Source: Bradyrhizobium agreste
GTDB lineage: Bacteria > Pseudomonadota > Alphaproteobacteria > Rhizobiales > Xanthobacteraceae
Reading direction: 5' to 3'
DNA: 64,000 bases
Assembly: GCF_016031625.1 (NCBI RefSeq)
Contig: NZ_JACCHP010000007.1
Span: 186,001 to 250,000, forward strand
The position numbers and the translations under genes are program-made. Each line of letters opens with the position of its first letter. Positions within the stretch are counted from its first letter, which is position 1. Shown here in pieces: positions 35,398-43,849 of the stretch. The notes below the pieces were generated by a model. That model searched no databases, was not told where the DNA came from, and worked only from the letters and a program-made list of their open reading frames with translations.

Positions 35398-37502
35398 ACC
35401 GCCTCGACCGGCGCCGGCGGACGCTGCCGCCACTGCCACAGCACGAGCGCGGCGGCGAGCACGAAGCCGGCGGTGTCGCTGAACGGGAATTCGCCGAGCA
35501 GGCAGAACGCGGCGCCGAGCGCGACCAGGCGCTCGATCAGCGTCAGCCGCGTGAACAGGAAGCCGATCGCGACCATGCCGAACAGACCGATCGCCACCAG
35601 CGCCTTCAAGCCCGCCAACGCCACGGCGCCGTAGAAACCGAGCTTGGCCGCCATGGGATCGCCGGCCTGCAGCATCAAGGCCGGCGAATAGACGAAGATG
35701 AAGGGAATGACGTAGCCGGCGAGCGCGATGCGCATCGCCTCCCAGCCGATCTTGTCCGGGTTCTCCTTGGCAATCGGCGCGGCCGCGAGCGCGGCGAGCG
35801 CCACCGGCGGCGAGAGATCGGCCATGATGCCGTAATAGAACGCGAACATGTGGCTCGCGATCAAGGGCACCCCTAACTTGGCCAGCGCGGGCGCCGCCAG
35901 CGCGGCGGTGATGATGTAGGTCGGGATGGTCGGGATGCCGGTGCCGAGCAGGATCGACAGCAGCATGGTCATGACCAGCGCCAGGAACAGGCTCTTCTCG
36001 CCGAGACCGATCACCCAGCCGCCGAAGATGGTGCCGACGCCGGTCTGCGACATCATGCCGATGATGACGCCGACGATGGCGCAGGCCATGCCGACGGTGA
36101 TGGCGGATTTCGCGCTCTCGGCCAGCGCGTCGCGGCAGGCGCGCAAGGCCGCAAAGCCGCCGCGCACGAAGGCCGTGATCACGATCAGGCCGACCACGAC
36201 GGTGGCGACCGGCACGATCTGGAGGCCGTCGCGCGACAGCGCGGCGACAACGAGCGCGAGCCCGACCCAGAAGATGGTGCGGATCACGTTCGAGGAGGCG
36301 CCCGTCGTGATGGCGGTGCCGAGGATCAGCGTCACCGTCAGCGCAAGGCCCATGCTGCCGGCATAGAGCGGCGTAAAGCCCTCGAACAACATGTAGACCA
36401 AAGCTGCGAGCGGCAGCACGAGGTACCAGCGCGTCACCAGCGCCCTCCAGGCGCTCGGGATCTCGGAACGCTTCATGCCGACGAGGCCGTGCTTGCCGGC
36501 TTCCAGATGCACCATCCAGAACGCGGAGGCGAAATAGAGGATCGCAGGGATAGCCGCCGCCTTCACGATCTCCGAATATTGCACGCCGAGCGTCTCGGCC
36601 ATGATGAAGGCGACTGCGCCCATCACCGGCGGCATGATCTGGCCGCCCATCGAGGCCGTGGCCTCGACGCCGGCGGCGAAGGCGCGGCGGTAGCCGAACT
36701 TGATCATCAAGGGAATCGTGAACTGGCCGACGGTGACGACGTTGGCGACGCCGGAGCCGGAGATGGTGCCCATCATGCCCGAGGCGAACACTGCGACCTT
36801 GGCAGGTCCGCCGCGGGTGCGGCCGAACAGGCCGAGCGAGACGTCGGTGAACAGCTGGATCATGCCGGCGCGCTCCAGGAACGAGCCGAACAGGATGAAC
36901 AGGAAGATGTAGGTCGCCGAGACGTAGATCGGCACGCCGTAAAAGCCCTCGGTGCCGAACGACAGATGCGTGACGATCTGGTCGAAGTCGTAGCCGCGAT
37001 GGTTGAGCGGCGACGGCAGATACTGCCCGAAGAACCAATACAGCAGGCACGCGCCGCACATCAGCGGCAATGCCGCGCCCATCAGCCGCCGCGTGCCCTC
37101 GAAGATCAGCACCGCCAGCAGGGTACCGACGGCGAGGTCGAGCCTGGTCGGATCGCCGTCGCGCGCGATCAGGTCGGCATAGAAGATCCACTGGTAGAGC
37201 CCGCAGAAGAAGCCGGCAGCGCCGATCACCCAGCCCAGCGCACGGCCGAAATTGCTCCTCGCGGTGAAGTTGGCGATCAGGCCGAAGGTGAGCAGGAGCA
37301 GGAAGCCGACATGGACGCCGCGCACCACCTGGCTCGGCAAGTAGTTGAATGCGGCGACATAGAGCTGGAAGGTCGCGAACGCGATGCCGATCCAGTAGGC
37401 GAGCGCGCCCCACCAGCCCGGGCCGAAACCTTCCGGAAAACCATGCTCGAAATTGTCGAACTCGACCTTGATAGGGGCCTCGGTGGCCTCTGCCTGCGAC
37501 AT
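35394..37502 (-). CDS. TRAP transporter fused permease (4TM/12TM)
   Basis: A 702-residue membrane protein in which the small (DctQ-like) and large (DctM-like) subunits are fused, as in TAXI-type TRAP systems driven by Na+ or H+ gradients. About 17-18 hydrophobic helices are visible. Typical family blocks are GVEATASMGGQIMPPVMGAV (about 305-325) and MMSQTGVGTIFGGWVIGLG. I start at the ATG at 37502 (MSQAEATEAPIKVEFDNFEHG); the longer open frame upstream runs into a dispersed repeat. It is coupled to DUF1850 (overlap) and follows the TAXI binding protein. Confidence 0.93.
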   Translation of the reverse strand: MSQAEATEAPIKVEFDNFEHGFPEGFGPGWWGALAYWIGIAFATFQLYVAAFNYLPSQVVRGVHVGFLLLLTFGLIANFTARSNFGRALGWVIGAAGFFCGLYQWIFYADLIARDGDPTRLDLAVGTLLAVLIFEGTRRLMGAALPLMCGACLLYWFFGQYLPSPLNHRGYDFDQIVTHLSFGTEGFYGVPIYVSATYIFLFILFGSFLERAGMIQLFTDVSLGLFGRTRGGPAKVAVFASGMMGTISGSGVANVVTVGQFTIPLMIKFGYRRAFAAGVEATASMGGQIMPPVMGAVAFIMAETLGVQYSEIVKAAAIPAILYFASAFWMVHLEAGKHGLVGMKRSEIPSAWRALVTRWYLVLPLAALVYMLFEGFTPLYAGSMGLALTVTLILGTAITTGASSNVIRTIFWVGLALVVAALSRDGLQIVPVATVVVGLIVITAFVRGGFAALRACRDALAESAKSAITVGMACAIVGVIIGMMSQTGVGTIFGGWVIGLGEKSLFLALVMTMLLSILLGTGIPTIPTYIITAALAAPALAKLGVPLIASHMFAFYYGIMADLSPPVALAALAAAPIAKENPDKIGWEAMRIALAGYVIPFIFVYSPALMLQAGDPMAAKLGFYGAVALAGLKALVAIGLFGMVAIGFLFTRLTLIERLVALGAAFCLLGEFPFSDTAGFVLAAALVLWQWRQRPPAPVEAV

Positions 37503-37526
37503 CGATATATCCCCGCGCCCTGAAAT

Positions 37527-37643
37527 CGTCATGCCCGGGCTTGACCCGGGCATTTGCGTTCTCTCCGTCATTCCGGGGCGATGCGCAGCATCGAACCCGG
37601 AATCTCGAGATTCCGGGTTCGCCCTGCGGGCGCCCCGGAATGA
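37527..37643. repeat. Two dispersed palindromic repeats in the TRAP operon
   Basis: CGTCATGCCCGGGCTTGACC block, then a strong hairpin from GTCATTCCGGGGCGATGCGC to GGCGCCCCGGAATGAC (37567-37643) with an inner AACCCGGAATCTCGAGATTC palindrome. It lies between the binding-protein gene and the permease gene and could act as an mRNA-stability element giving more binding protein than permease. Confidence 0.75.
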
Positions 37644-37655
37644 CAATCGAGAGAC

Positions 37656-38603
37656 TTACTTGATCAGCCCCTTTTCCTTGTAATAGCGAATCGCGCCGGG
37701 GTGCAGCGGGACCGGGCTGCCGCTGGCGGCGGTCTCGAGCTTGATCTCCTTGCCGGCCGCGTGCGCATTGACGAGCTCGGGCAGCGATTCATAGACCAGC
37801 TTGGTCATCTGATAGGCGAGATCGTCCGAGACGGCGGAGCTCGTGACCAGATAATTGATCACGGCCGCAGTCGGCACGTCCTTGTCCTGGCCGGTATAAG
37901 TGTTGGCCGGAATGGTCGCCGCGACGAAGGGCGGGCCGATCTTGTCGACCGTCTCCTTCGGCACCGACACCACTGTGATGGGGCTGGATGTCGAGAGATC
38001 TTTCAGCGAGGCGACGCCGAGCCCGGCCGATTGCAGCGTGGCGTTGAGCTGCCGGTTCTTCATCAGATCGACGGATTCGGCGAACGGCAGATATTCGACC
38101 TTGCCGAGATCCTTGTAGCTCATGCCGGCAGCGGCCAGGATCGCGCGGGAGTTCAGCTCGGTGCCCGACTTCGGCGCGCCGACCGACAGGCTCTTGCCCT
38201 TGAGATCGGCCAGCGTCTTGATGCCGGACTCAGCGGTCGCGACGATCTGGATGTAGTTCGGATAGATCGCGCCGATGGTCCTGAGCTTGTCCAGCTTGGT
38301 CTTGAAGCCCTCCTCCTCATCGCCGTCCCAGGCCGCCTTCAGCGAGTCGCCCAGCGTGAACGCCAGCTCGCCACGGCCCTGCTGCAGCAGGATCAGGTTC
38401 TCGACCGACGCCTTGGTGGCCTGCACCTGCGTTTTCACGTTCGGAATCTTGTCGCCGTAGATCTTTCCGATCGCGACGCCGAGCGGATAGTAGACGCCCG
38501 AGGTTCCACCGGTCAGCACGTTGATGAAGGATTGCGCCTGGGCGCAAGGTGCCGACGCCGCCAGAGCCAGAGCCGCGGCCACACCGAAAATCGTCCGTTT
38601 CAT
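37656..38603 (-). CDS. TAXI-family TRAP solute-binding protein
   Basis: A 315-residue periplasmic receptor of the TRAP-associated extracytoplasmic immunogenic (TAXI) family. The signal peptide (MKRTIFGVAAALALAASAPC, cleavage at AQA-Q) precedes FINVLTGGTSGVYYPLGVAI (residues about 25-45), the family's first strand and ligand loop. The block SVGAPKSGTELNSRAILAA is also typical. TAXI ligands include glutamate and other dicarboxylates or are unknown. It is the first gene of the TAXI-permease-DUF1850(-SDR) unit. Confidence 0.92.
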   Translation of the reverse strand: MKRTIFGVAAALALAASAPCAQAQSFINVLTGGTSGVYYPLGVAIGKIYGDKIPNVKTQVQATKASVENLILLQQGRGELAFTLGDSLKAAWDGDEEEGFKTKLDKLRTIGAIYPNYIQIVATAESGIKTLADLKGKSLSVGAPKSGTELNSRAILAAAGMSYKDLGKVEYLPFAESVDLMKNRQLNATLQSAGLGVASLKDLSTSSPITVVSVPKETVDKIGPPFVAATIPANTYTGQDKDVPTAAVINYLVTSSAVSDDLAYQMTKLVYESLPELVNAHAAGKEIKLETAASGSPVPLHPGAIRYYKEKGLIK

Positions 38604-38979
38604 GGTTGTTGTACTCCCCAAACCGGCGGCGAAATTGGCCGGATGAGGGATGCGGGTCAACCCATCCAAAAGACAAAACAGGACTGCGGCAAAGGGCCGT
38701 TCCGGCTGGGTTTTTTGGAACCGGACGGTGCGGCGAGGTGGCGCAGCGAACGGATTTGCGTGAGACTCACCCACGCGTGCCGCGGGCTCGCTCACCTCTC
38801 TCGCTTGCGGGACCCGCTTGCGGGAGAGGTCGGATCGCGCAAGCGATCCGGGTGAGGGCTTTCACCTCTGGGGGATTATCCCGTTGTGGAGACACCCCTC
38901 TCCCCAGCCCTCCCCCGCAAGCGGGGAGGGAGCGCACCTTCTATGAGGCGATGATCCAGCACACCCTCAGCAGCAAACG
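38604..38979. other. Intergenic with GC-rich repeats
   Basis: No gene supported. From 38791 to 38937 lies a repetitive block of short palindromes (see separate entry). The promoter of the TRAP unit should lie near 38604-38700, but I cannot pinpoint it. Confidence 0.45.
38791..38937. repeat. GC-rich palindromic repeat block
   Basis: CTCTCTCGCTTGCGGGACCC...GGGAGAGGTCGGATCGCGC pairs internally, and CACCCCTCTCCCC...CCCCGCAAGCGGGGAGGGAG forms a second hairpin; this is a class of intergenic repeat seen in several alphaproteobacteria. Confidence 0.6.
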
Positions 38980-39459
38980 CTACTGGAACGTCATGTCCAG
39001 GCATTTGGAGATGTCGGAGCCGAGGCCGGAGGAGATGATGATGCAGCCGCGCACCTTCTGCGCGCCGACGTCGGCGGCCCAGACCGAATAGCCGCCGGGG
39101 CCGAAGAACGAATTGGTGTTCGGCGGCTCGGTCTCGGTGGCGTCGAAATCGTACTTGCCGTCGGTCTCGAAAATGCGCGGCTTCTTGGTGCAGCCGCCGT
39201 CGGTCTGGACGTTGATGACCTCCTTGTTGTCGCGGGTCAGCGCCAGGGAGACCTGGCAGCGGAAATATTCCGAGGTCTTGGTGTTGAAGAGATAGGTGTA
39301 GGACTTGCAGGTCGCCGTGTTCAGCTTGCCCGGGGCAAGGCCGCGGCTGCACGAAATCCGCTGGTTGTGGCTGAGCTGGTACTCATCGGCTTGGGCGGCC
39401 GGCGCCAGCGCCGTGAGCAGCAGCGCGGCAGCCGAGCAGGCTTTGACGACAAGGTTCAT
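38980..39459 (-). CDS. Exported Cys-containing protein of unknown function
   Basis: A 159-residue protein with a signal peptide (MNLVVKACSAAALLLTALAP, cleavage AQA-D). The mature domain has six cysteines (RISCSRGL, ATCKSYTY, FRCQVSL, GGCTKKPR, RGCIIISS, SKCLDMTF), enough for three disulfides. I do not recognise the family. I chose the ATG at 39459, which gives a normal signal peptide; the open frame extends far upstream. Confidence 0.7.
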   Translation of the reverse strand: MNLVVKACSAAALLLTALAPAAQADEYQLSHNQRISCSRGLAPGKLNTATCKSYTYLFNTKTSEYFRCQVSLALTRDNKEVINVQTDGGCTKKPRIFETDGKYDFDATETEPPNTNSFFGPGGYSVWAADVGAQKVRGCIIISSGLGSDISKCLDMTFQ

Positions 39460-39652
39460 TCGAATCACCCCCAGCAATATTTTTGTCGAGTTGCGTTCTA
39501 GACGGAAAGCGGAACATAGTCGCGAGGGGACGAAGGGAAAATCACAAACTGCTGGGCAAGACGTGATGCGCTGCGGCGCTTTCGCAAATTGACCGGGACG
39601 CATCGTTCGTGATTTGTTCAAGCCTGGAATGTCCCGACCTTTGGAGGATGGG

Positions 39653-39958
39653 ATGACGGCATTTTCAATCAAGGCATTTGCAATCGCAGCTGCGCTCGGC
39701 GCATTGGCAGCGCCCGCAATGGCGCAAACCGCAGCGATGCCCTGGGAGCTGAAGCCCGACACGGGCTATGCCTACGACAAGGACGGCAAGACCTATTCCT
39801 ACAAGATGGGCACCAGCAACGCCGGCGAGCTCTTGAAGGGCGCCAAGAAGGTGCCCAGGGGCACGCTGTTCTTCATCGGCCACAACGGCCAGCTCTACAT
39901 GCGCACCGGCCCGTATCTGGAGGGTGACGGCAAGTTCAAGTTCGGGCCGGATCAGTAG
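39653..39958 (+). CDS. Small exported protein of unknown function
   Basis: A 101-residue protein with a signal peptide (MTAFSIKAFAIAAALGALAA, cleavage after AMA-Q). The mature 76 residues are basic and rich in Gly, Lys and Tyr (DTGYAYDKDGKTYSYKMGTS) without cysteines and end in FKFGPDQ. The ribosome binding site TTGGAGGA lies just upstream. No family recognised. Confidence 0.7.
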   Translation: MTAFSIKAFAIAAALGALAAPAMAQTAAMPWELKPDTGYAYDKDGKTYSYKMGTSNAGELLKGAKKVPRGTLFFIGHNGQLYMRTGPYLEGDGKFKFGPDQ

Positions 39959-39967
39959 TCCCTTTTT

Positions 39968-40122
39968 GTCGTCCCGGGGCGCGCGAAGCGCGAACCCGGG
40001 ATCCATAACCACAGGGAGCAGTTGCGGCGCGAAGCCGGTAACCACGAGTCTTCGCCAAATCTGATTCCGTGGTTATGGGTCCCGGATCTGCGCGCGCTTG
40101 AGGCGCGCTTGTCCGGGACGAC
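39968..40122. repeat. Dispersed repeat, copy A
   Basis: About 155 bp, beginning GTCGTCCCGGGGCGCGCGAA, containing CCATAACCACAGGGAG and its facing part GTGGTTATGGGTCCCGGATC, and ending TTGTCCGGGACGAC. Copy B, in the same orientation, is at 42564-42722. Confidence 0.85.
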
Positions 40123-40130
40123 ACCGATAT

Positions 40131-41348
40131 CTAAAACGCCCCGGCCAGCTCCCTTGCGCCGGGTTTGCCGCTGTTCACGTCCATCCGCTCATCCGTCACC
40201 GCGAGCAGCTTCGCCACCGTGTTGTGGCGGATCGCGACGGGGTTGCGCTCATAGCCGCCGCGCTGGAAGAAGTTCGAGGTCGGCACCTGCTCGCGCATCA
40301 CCTGCGGCATCGTCACCATGTCGAGGCCGGTGCCGTCGCCGGTGAGGTTCATCATCTCGAGCTCGGCCGCCGACAGCGGGCGGGTGAAGCCCTTGGCGCG
40401 GGCGAACAGCACGGATGTCAGCAGCTTGTGGGTCTGCAGCATCGGGCCGATGTCGATGTCGAGCACCATGGCATGCATGGCCCAGCCCTGCGGCGTGTTG
40501 CCGATCTTCTCGTGCTCCGACCAGGTGTCGGGCACCGACTTCGCATGCGCCACCATCTTCTTGAGCACGGCGAGCTTGTGCTCCAGCGCCTGGCGCGCCG
40601 GCCCCGAGCTCCGCGCCAGCTTCTCGGACAGCGCGCGAATGAATTCATGGCCCTGCTCGGCGAGCAGCTCGACGCTGTTGGTGGTGAGCAGCTGGTTGTA
40701 GCCCATCGCGGTCGAGATCGCGCGCTTGCCGCCATGCTCGATGCCCGCCTGCACGTCGTAACTGCCGGTGCCGCCGGTCTCGAACGAATAGACCCGCACC
40801 GCCTGCTCGCGCGTCAGCCCCGAGGCCAGCGCGTAGCGCGCATAGGCGCGCTTGAACTCGAGCTCGCTGGACGGGCGCTGCGGCGTGAACTGGTAGAGTT
40901 CCTGCGCCGCGCGCAGCAGATCTGCGACCACCGGGATCGGCTTCTTGGGCGGCCGGTCCGGCGTTTCCTCCGGCTCCGGATTCACCGGCTTCTTCGGCCC
41001 GGTATAGAGCGGCGGATGCTCCAGCACGTAGTCATCCAGCGTGATCTGTTGCCCGCTGCGCCGCTTGGCGTTCCGCGTCTTCCGCTTCTCGGAGATCTGG
41101 CTCCAATAGGCGCCGGCCTCGGCATCGAAGGCGGCGCGCGCGGCCTGATATTCGGCGAGCTTGCGGCGATATTCGAGCACGGCGGGCGAATCCCCCGCGC
41201 CTTGCGCGAAAAACTGCGACAGCAGCTGGGCGTTGGCATTGCGAACGGCGGGCGGCAGCGCGTCGACCTCGCCGCCGCGCGCCGCGGTCGAGATCAGGAC
41301 GAGCGCAAGCGGAACCAGCGCCAGGTTATTTCGAATCGAATGATGCAT
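40131..41348 (-). CDS. DUF1402 family protein
   Basis: A 405-residue exported protein resembling the DUF1402 family of alphaproteobacteria. An N-terminal hydrophobic segment (NNLALVPLALVLISTAARG) serves as signal peptide. Residues 25-135 are helical with Arg/Lys-rich patches. The main domain (about 140-390) has EQAVRVYSFETGGTGSYDVQ and AISTAMGYNQLLTTNSVELL, which is reminiscent of lysozyme-like or transglycosylase folds (Glu in SFETGGTG; GYNQLL). Murein hydrolysis is only a guess. Monocistronic. Confidence 0.8.
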   Translation of the reverse strand: MHHSIRNNLALVPLALVLISTAARGGEVDALPPAVRNANAQLLSQFFAQGAGDSPAVLEYRRKLAEYQAARAAFDAEAGAYWSQISEKRKTRNAKRRSGQQITLDDYVLEHPPLYTGPKKPVNPEPEETPDRPPKKPIPVVADLLRAAQELYQFTPQRPSSELEFKRAYARYALASGLTREQAVRVYSFETGGTGSYDVQAGIEHGGKRAISTAMGYNQLLTTNSVELLAEQGHEFIRALSEKLARSSGPARQALEHKLAVLKKMVAHAKSVPDTWSEHEKIGNTPQGWAMHAMVLDIDIGPMLQTHKLLTSVLFARAKGFTRPLSAAELEMMNLTGDGTGLDMVTMPQVMREQVPTSNFFQRGGYERNPVAIRHNTVAKLLAVTDERMDVNSGKPGARELAGAF

Positions 41349-41401
41349 GCCGCCTTGTTAGCAGGCATCCGGTAACCGTCACGTTAACGCGCCGTTTACC
41401 A

Positions 41402-42028
41402 TCACCTCCAGGCGAATACCGGCTGTTCCAGGTCGGTGACACGGGTGTGCCGCCCCACCAGCACCTCGCGGAACTGGTAGATCAGCGCCGCGGTCGGGGC
41501 ATGGATCAGGCTCATCTGGTGATGGAAGCGGATGACGCGGCGGCTGCTCTCGGGGATCTCAGTGAAGTCGAAGGCATCGTCGCGCTCGATCGTGTCGAGC
41601 GCGATGCGATGGACGGAGGCGACCTCGTCCGGGTTCGGCGTGATCGCGGCACTGTCGGCCGCCCAGACCACGACCGGCGTAATCAGATAGCCCGAGCGCG
41701 TCGGATAATCGTCGAGCAGGCCGAGCACGGCATCGGCTGACAGCTCAAGTGCGAGCTCCTCGTCGAGCTCGCGCAGCGCCGCCGCGACCGGCGTCTCGCC
41801 GGCATCGCAGCGTCCGCCGGGCAGCGCCCATTGGCCGCGATGGGCGCGCAGGTGCGAGGCGCGCCTGGTGAGCAGGAAGGCGGTGTCGCCACCGTCGTCG
41901 GATTCAGTCAGCGCCAGCACCACCGCGGCGCGCTTCAGCGCCGACGGTTCGGCGATCTCGGGCAGCCGCGCGAAGGCCGCGCAGGCCTCTGCGATATTCC
42001 GTCTGGTGGCATCGTCGAACGCTCTCAT
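41402..42028 (-). CDS. CoA pyrophosphatase-like Nudix hydrolase
   Basis: A 208-residue Nudix enzyme of the NudL/CoAse type that probably cleaves CoA derivatives to phosphopantetheine and 3',5'-ADP. The Nudix box is GGRCDAGETPVAAALRELDE (about residues 70-89) followed by ELALE; it departs from the consensus in the final Gly (Ala). The preceding LRAHRGQWALPGG is the CoAse-specific block. The end of the protein is a normal VFAW-like strand. It is divergent from the thioesterase. Confidence 0.87.
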   Translation of the reverse strand: MRAFDDATRRNIAEACAAFARLPEIAEPSALKRAAVVLALTESDDGGDTAFLLTRRASHLRAHRGQWALPGGRCDAGETPVAAALRELDEELALELSADAVLGLLDDYPTRSGYLITPVVVWAADSAAITPNPDEVASVHRIALDTIERDDAFDFTEIPESSRRVIRFHHQMSLIHAPTAALIYQFREVLVGRHTRVTDLEQPVFAWR

Positions 42029-42099
42029 GATGCTTGACTACACCAGGACCGCATCTGATGAAACGAGGAGACATTCGCGTTGCAAGGACGGACGATGAC

Positions 42100-42525
42100 A
42101 TGACCAGCAAGGCCGCCGCCAGGCTGAAATCGGAGGGCTGGAGCATCCTGGAGACGACGGGCTTCCTGCACCTGATCGGCCCTTTGTGGGAGCGCAAGGT
42201 CGACGGCCATTACGAGTTCGCGCTCGCGACCGAAGACAAGCACCACAACCGCCGCGGCATGGTCCAGGGCGGCGTGATGATGACGTTCGCCGATCGCACC
42301 TGCGGCATGACGGCCCGCTACGTCTCCGGCAAGGAGTACCTGGCGACGGTGCAGCTCGATACCCATTTCGTCGAGGCCGGCCAGATCGGCGACACCCTGA
42401 TCTCCCGTCCGCGCGTGGTGCGCTCGACCCGCAGCCTGATCTTCATGAGCACCGAGGTGACGGTGGACGACCGCTGCATCGTGATGGCGAACGGCGTGTT
42501 CAAGATCCTGAAGGGGCCGGGGTAG
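42100..42525 (+). CDS. PaaI-family hotdog thioesterase
   Basis: A 141-residue hotdog-fold acyl-CoA thioesterase. The signature is HHNRRGMVQGGVMMTFADRT (about residues 50-69), where Gln-Gly-Gly takes the place of the usual His-Gly-Gly, and Asp serves as the usual acid. Substrate unknown; PaaI relatives hydrolyse aromatic acyl-CoAs. I place the start at ATG 42100 with AAGGA upstream; in-frame starts at 42058 (ATG) and 42034 (TTG) are possible. Confidence 0.85.
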   Translation: MTSKAAARLKSEGWSILETTGFLHLIGPLWERKVDGHYEFALATEDKHHNRRGMVQGGVMMTFADRTCGMTARYVSGKEYLATVQLDTHFVEAGQIGDTLISRPRVVRSTRSLIFMSTEVTVDDRCIVMANGVFKILKGPG

Positions 42526-42563
42526 CCAGTCAGGCTGTCACCGTCGCTGCCACACACTCCGCC

Positions 42564-42722
42564 GTCGTCCCCGCCTAGTGCGCACTTGCGCACAGGGCGG
42601 ACCCATAACCACAGGGAGAGGTTATGGGTCGAACTGCTAACTCCGAGTCTTCGCCAAACGCGATCCTGTGGTTATGGGTCCCGGATCTGCGCGCGCTTGT
42701 GGCGCGCTTGTCCGGGACGACG
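42564..42722. repeat. Dispersed repeat, copy B
   Basis: Shares with copy A (39968-40122) the CCATAACCACAGGGAG block, the GAGTCTTCGCCAAA core, GTGGTTATGGGTCCCGGATC and the GGCGCGCTTGTCCGGGACGA end; the first third differs. Confidence 0.85.
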
Positions 42723-42814
42723 AGAAGTGATGGCAACCTCTGGATCGCTTCGCTGCGCTCGCAATGACGCCTCTGGGCGGCTATCCTCCCCTCACCAACA
42801 TCGAGGACCCGCTC

Positions 42815-43837
42815 ATGCAATACCGCCAGCTCGGCCGCAGCGGCCTGAAGGTCTCGCCGATTTGTCTCGGCACCATGATGTTCGGCGGACCGACCGATGA
42901 AGCCGCCTCAAAGCGGATCATCGACAAGGCACGCGATGCCGGGATCAATTTCATCGACACGGCGGACGCTTATTCCAAAGGCGCCTCCGAGGAAGTCGTC
43001 GGCCGCGCCATCGCCCGCAATCGTGGCGCCTGGGTGCTCGCGACAAAACTCGCCAACCCCATGAGCAACGAATTGGGCGATGATCCCAATCGCGGCGGGC
43101 TGTCGCGGCGCTGGGTGTTGCAGGCGGCAGACGAGAGCTTGATGCGGCTCGGCACCGATCACATCGACATCTACTATCTGCACAAGGAAGACCATGCGAC
43201 GCCGCTGGAGGAGACGGTGCGCGCGATGGGTGACCTGATCCACGCCGGCAAGGTGCGCTATTTCGGCGTCTCCAACTACCGCGCCTGGCGCGTCGCCGAG
43301 ATCTGCAACATCTGCGACCGGCTCGGCATCGACCGGCCCGCGGTGAGCCAGCCTTATTACAACGCCATGAACCGCATGCCCGAGGTCGAGCACTTTCCGG
43401 CCTGCGCCTATTACGGCCTCGGCATCGTGCCCTACAGCCCGCTGGCGCGCGGCGTGCTCACCGGCAAGTACAAGGTGGATGCAGCTCCCGACAAGGAGAC
43501 GCGCGCCGGCCGCAACGACACCCGCATGATGCAGACGGAATGGCGGCCGGAATCGCTCCAGCTCGCGCAGGAGATCAAGGCGCACGCCGAGAAGAAGGGC
43601 ATCACCGCCGGCCAGTTCGCCGTCGCCTGGGTGCTCAACTCCGCCTTCGTCTCGTCGGTGATCGCCGGTCCCCGCACCGAGGAGCAATGGGACGGCTACA
43701 TAAGCGCGCTCGACTATCGTTTCACCGCAGAGGACGAGGCGCTGGTCGACCGCTTGGTGACGCCGGGCCATCCCTCGACGCCGGGCTACAACGACCCGGC
43801 CTATCCGATCGAAGGCCGCCGCGCGCGGACGGCGTGA
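42815..43837 (+). CDS. Aldo/keto reductase
   Basis: A 340-residue NADPH-dependent reductase of the AKR superfamily (YajO/YghZ-like). The N-terminal MQYRQLGRSGLKVSPICLGT and the catalytic set can be seen: Asp and Tyr in FIDTADAYSKG (about residues 46-56), Lys in WVLATKLANPM (about 80) and His in IDIYYLHKEDH (about 123). The phosphate-binding C-terminal part is VSSVIAGPRTEEQWDGYISA. The start is ATG 42815; the frame upstream is repeat-derived. The next gene, a TPR protein, starts 12 bases later, so they are likely co-transcribed. Confidence 0.9.
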   Translation: MQYRQLGRSGLKVSPICLGTMMFGGPTDEAASKRIIDKARDAGINFIDTADAYSKGASEEVVGRAIARNRGAWVLATKLANPMSNELGDDPNRGGLSRRWVLQAADESLMRLGTDHIDIYYLHKEDHATPLEETVRAMGDLIHAGKVRYFGVSNYRAWRVAEICNICDRLGIDRPAVSQPYYNAMNRMPEVEHFPACAYYGLGIVPYSPLARGVLTGKYKVDAAPDKETRAGRNDTRMMQTEWRPESLQLAQEIKAHAEKKGITAGQFAVAWVLNSAFVSSVIAGPRTEEQWDGYISALDYRFTAEDEALVDRLVTPGHPSTPGYNDPAYPIEGRRARTA

Positions 43838-43849
43838 GGGGGAGCGTCG

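Noticed and set aside
35014..37413. Single 799-residue minus-strand protein covering DUF1850 and the permease region
   Set aside because: The upstream part is the wrong frame of the fused TRAP permease; DUF1850 starts at the GTG at 35397.
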